Assembly (NCBI GenBank): GCA_047975025.1
Contig: JBKECY010000001.1
Location: forward strand, 1 to 14,519
DNA length: 14,519 nucleotides
Direction of reading: 5' to 3'
DNA from: JBKECY01 sp047975025
GTDB lineage: Bacteria; Bacillota; Clostridia; Lachnospirales; Lachnospiraceae
How positions within the stretch are numbered: position 1 is the first letter of the stretch; each line of letters begins with the position of its first letter. Both the position numbers and the translations under genes were made by a program. Below are positions 13,903 to 14,519 of the stretch, piece by piece. The notes beneath the pieces are model-generated. The model searched no databases and was not told the DNA's origin. It saw only the letters and a list, made by a program, of their open reading frames with translations.

Positions 13903-14376
13903 ATGTATTATACTGTAGGAGAAATGGCAAGAATGCTTCATGTAGCACCGTCCACTCTGCGTTTTTATGATAAACAGGGCTTGCTGCCTTTTGTGCAGCG
14001 TTCAGACGGCGGTATCCGCATTTTTACAGAAAAAGATTATGAATGGCTGCTGATTGTGGATTGTCTGAAGAAGACAGGTATGCAGATCAAGGATATACGT
14101 TCCTTCATTAACATGACCATTCAAGGGGATGAAACGATTGATGAAAGACTTCAGCTCTTTTACAAACAGCGCGAGGTAGTCAAACAACAGATGCTCGAAT
14201 TGCAGGAGACTATGAATGTTATCGAGTATAAATGCTGGTACTATGAAACCGCCCAAAAACGAGGAACGACTAAAGTTCCTGAAAATATGAGTGCAGATGA
14301 TATTCCCGAACCCTATCGGACGACTCGGGGAAAAATGAGTGCACATCACGCTACTGCTGCTGTATCAGCAAAATAA
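13903..14376 (+). CDS. MerR-family transcriptional regulator, AdhR/NmlR-like
   Basis: Cytoplasmic regulator that likely activates the divergent redox operon. The 157-residue protein begins with the MerR winged helix: YTVGEMARMLHVAPSTLRFYDKQGLL (3-28) and GGIRIFTEKDYEWL (36-49), followed by a dimerisation coiled coil at about 75-118. Cys54 in IVDCLKKTGM sits where AdhR (Cys52) and NmlR carry their electrophile-reactive cysteine, and a second Cys112 lies in EYKCWYYETA. Response to aldehydes or other thiol-reactive compounds is therefore inferred. The ATG has GGGAGA five bases upstream. It faces the alcohol dehydrogenase across a 160-base intergenic region containing the MerR-type promoter; its own promoter is not clear. 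The very end of the protein is Ala/Ser-rich and not conserved in appearance. Confidence 0.92.
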   Translation: MYYTVGEMARMLHVAPSTLRFYDKQGLLPFVQRSDGGIRIFTEKDYEWLLIVDCLKKTGMQIKDIRSFINMTIQGDETIDERLQLFYKQREVVKQQMLELQETMNVIEYKCWYYETAQKRGTTKVPENMSADDIPEPYRTTRGKMSAHHATAAVSAK

Positions 14377-14399
14377 GTTTGCACTTAAAAAGAATCGTA

Positions 14400-14519
14400 G
14401 AGACTGTTTCAAGTTTTGTGTAAATGCAAAAACTGATATAAGAAAGGTTGATAGTTATATTCGGGCAAAGCCGATTTTTCGGGCTTTGCCCTTTGTATGT
14501 ATTATAGCTCTATTTTAGA
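14400..14519. mobile_element. Terminal part of an IS256-like element running off the right edge
   Basis: From 14400 the sequence GAGACTGTTTCAAG, then TTGTGTAAA and AAACTGATATAAG, aligns base for base with the inward reading of the left IS end (119 down to about 75). Position 24 bases after the MerR stop codon fits an insertion in the gap behind that gene. No ribosome binding site and start codon were found on the plus strand before the window ends, so this may be the end distal to the transposase; on the minus strand a short frame closing with a stop near 14505 would be possible. Family assignment depends on end similarity only. Confidence 0.5.
14463..14494 (+). terminator. Ten-base-pair GC-rich hairpin followed by TTT
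   Basis: GGGCAAAGCC (14463-14472) pairs perfectly with GGCTTTGCCC (14482-14491) around a nine-base loop, and TTTGT follows on the plus strand. It can end merR transcripts or, as part of the IS, shield the element from outside transcription. The T-run is short, so efficiency is uncertain. Confidence 0.55.

Noticed and set aside
1..14519. CRISPR array, tRNA, rRNA or known riboswitch
   Set aside because: No regularly spaced repeat-spacer units, no tRNA-like cloverleaf and no recognisable aptamer core were seen; the only tandem repeats are the three half-sites at 10371-10440.

Overview
The window looks like a chromosomal accessory segment from a low-GC Clostridia-type Firmicute, probably Lachnospiraceae. 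This is inferred from the AT-rich intergenic DNA, the strong GGAGG ribosome binding sites, a YesM/YesN-type two-component system beside an ABC sugar-type transporter, and a MerR-controlled oxidoreductase cluster. No rRNA, tRNA or CRISPR was seen. Almost every gene lies on the minus strand.

Edges. Bases 1-119 carry the start of a probable IS256-family transposase (minus strand) and its terminal sequence. Bases 14400-14519 carry a second, related insertion-sequence end. The two ends align without gaps over about 45 bases and both face inward, so the 14.3 kb between them is bracketed by related IS ends. At the left edge the element has cut off an unidentified membrane-protein gene, leaving only its 3' end (120-291).

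Region A (10440 down to 315) is one apparent 10 kb operon: RbsA-type ATPase, permease, lipoprotein binding protein, second permease, nucleoside-hydrolase-like protein, ribokinase-like kinase, AraC-type response regulator (YesN class) and sensor kinase (YesM class). The simplest reading is that a riboside is imported, hydrolysed to base and ribose, and the ribose is phosphorylated. The sensor and regulator sit at the end of the operon they may control. The promoter has a perfect -10 but no good -35, and is preceded by three similar A-rich half-sites at helical spacing of 30 and 20 bp, as expected for activation by an AraC-type regulator.

Region B (10540-10754) holds a long hairpin terminator for the neighbouring minus-strand operon and a 3' remnant of a short-chain dehydrogenase gene on the plus strand.

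Region C (14376 down to 10755) is a stress or aldehyde-type redox module: a divergent MerR regulator of the AdhR/NmlR kind (Cys54) and, on the minus strand, iron-containing alcohol dehydrogenase, flavodoxin, YajO-like aldo/keto reductase and a carboxymuconolactone-decarboxylase-family protein. Its promoter has a 19 bp spacer with a 16 bp dyad centred in it, the classic MerR layout. The alcohol dehydrogenase carries a one-base frameshift in an A-run near its 3' end; the lost C-terminus is still readable in the next frame and ends in TAATG at the flavodoxin start.
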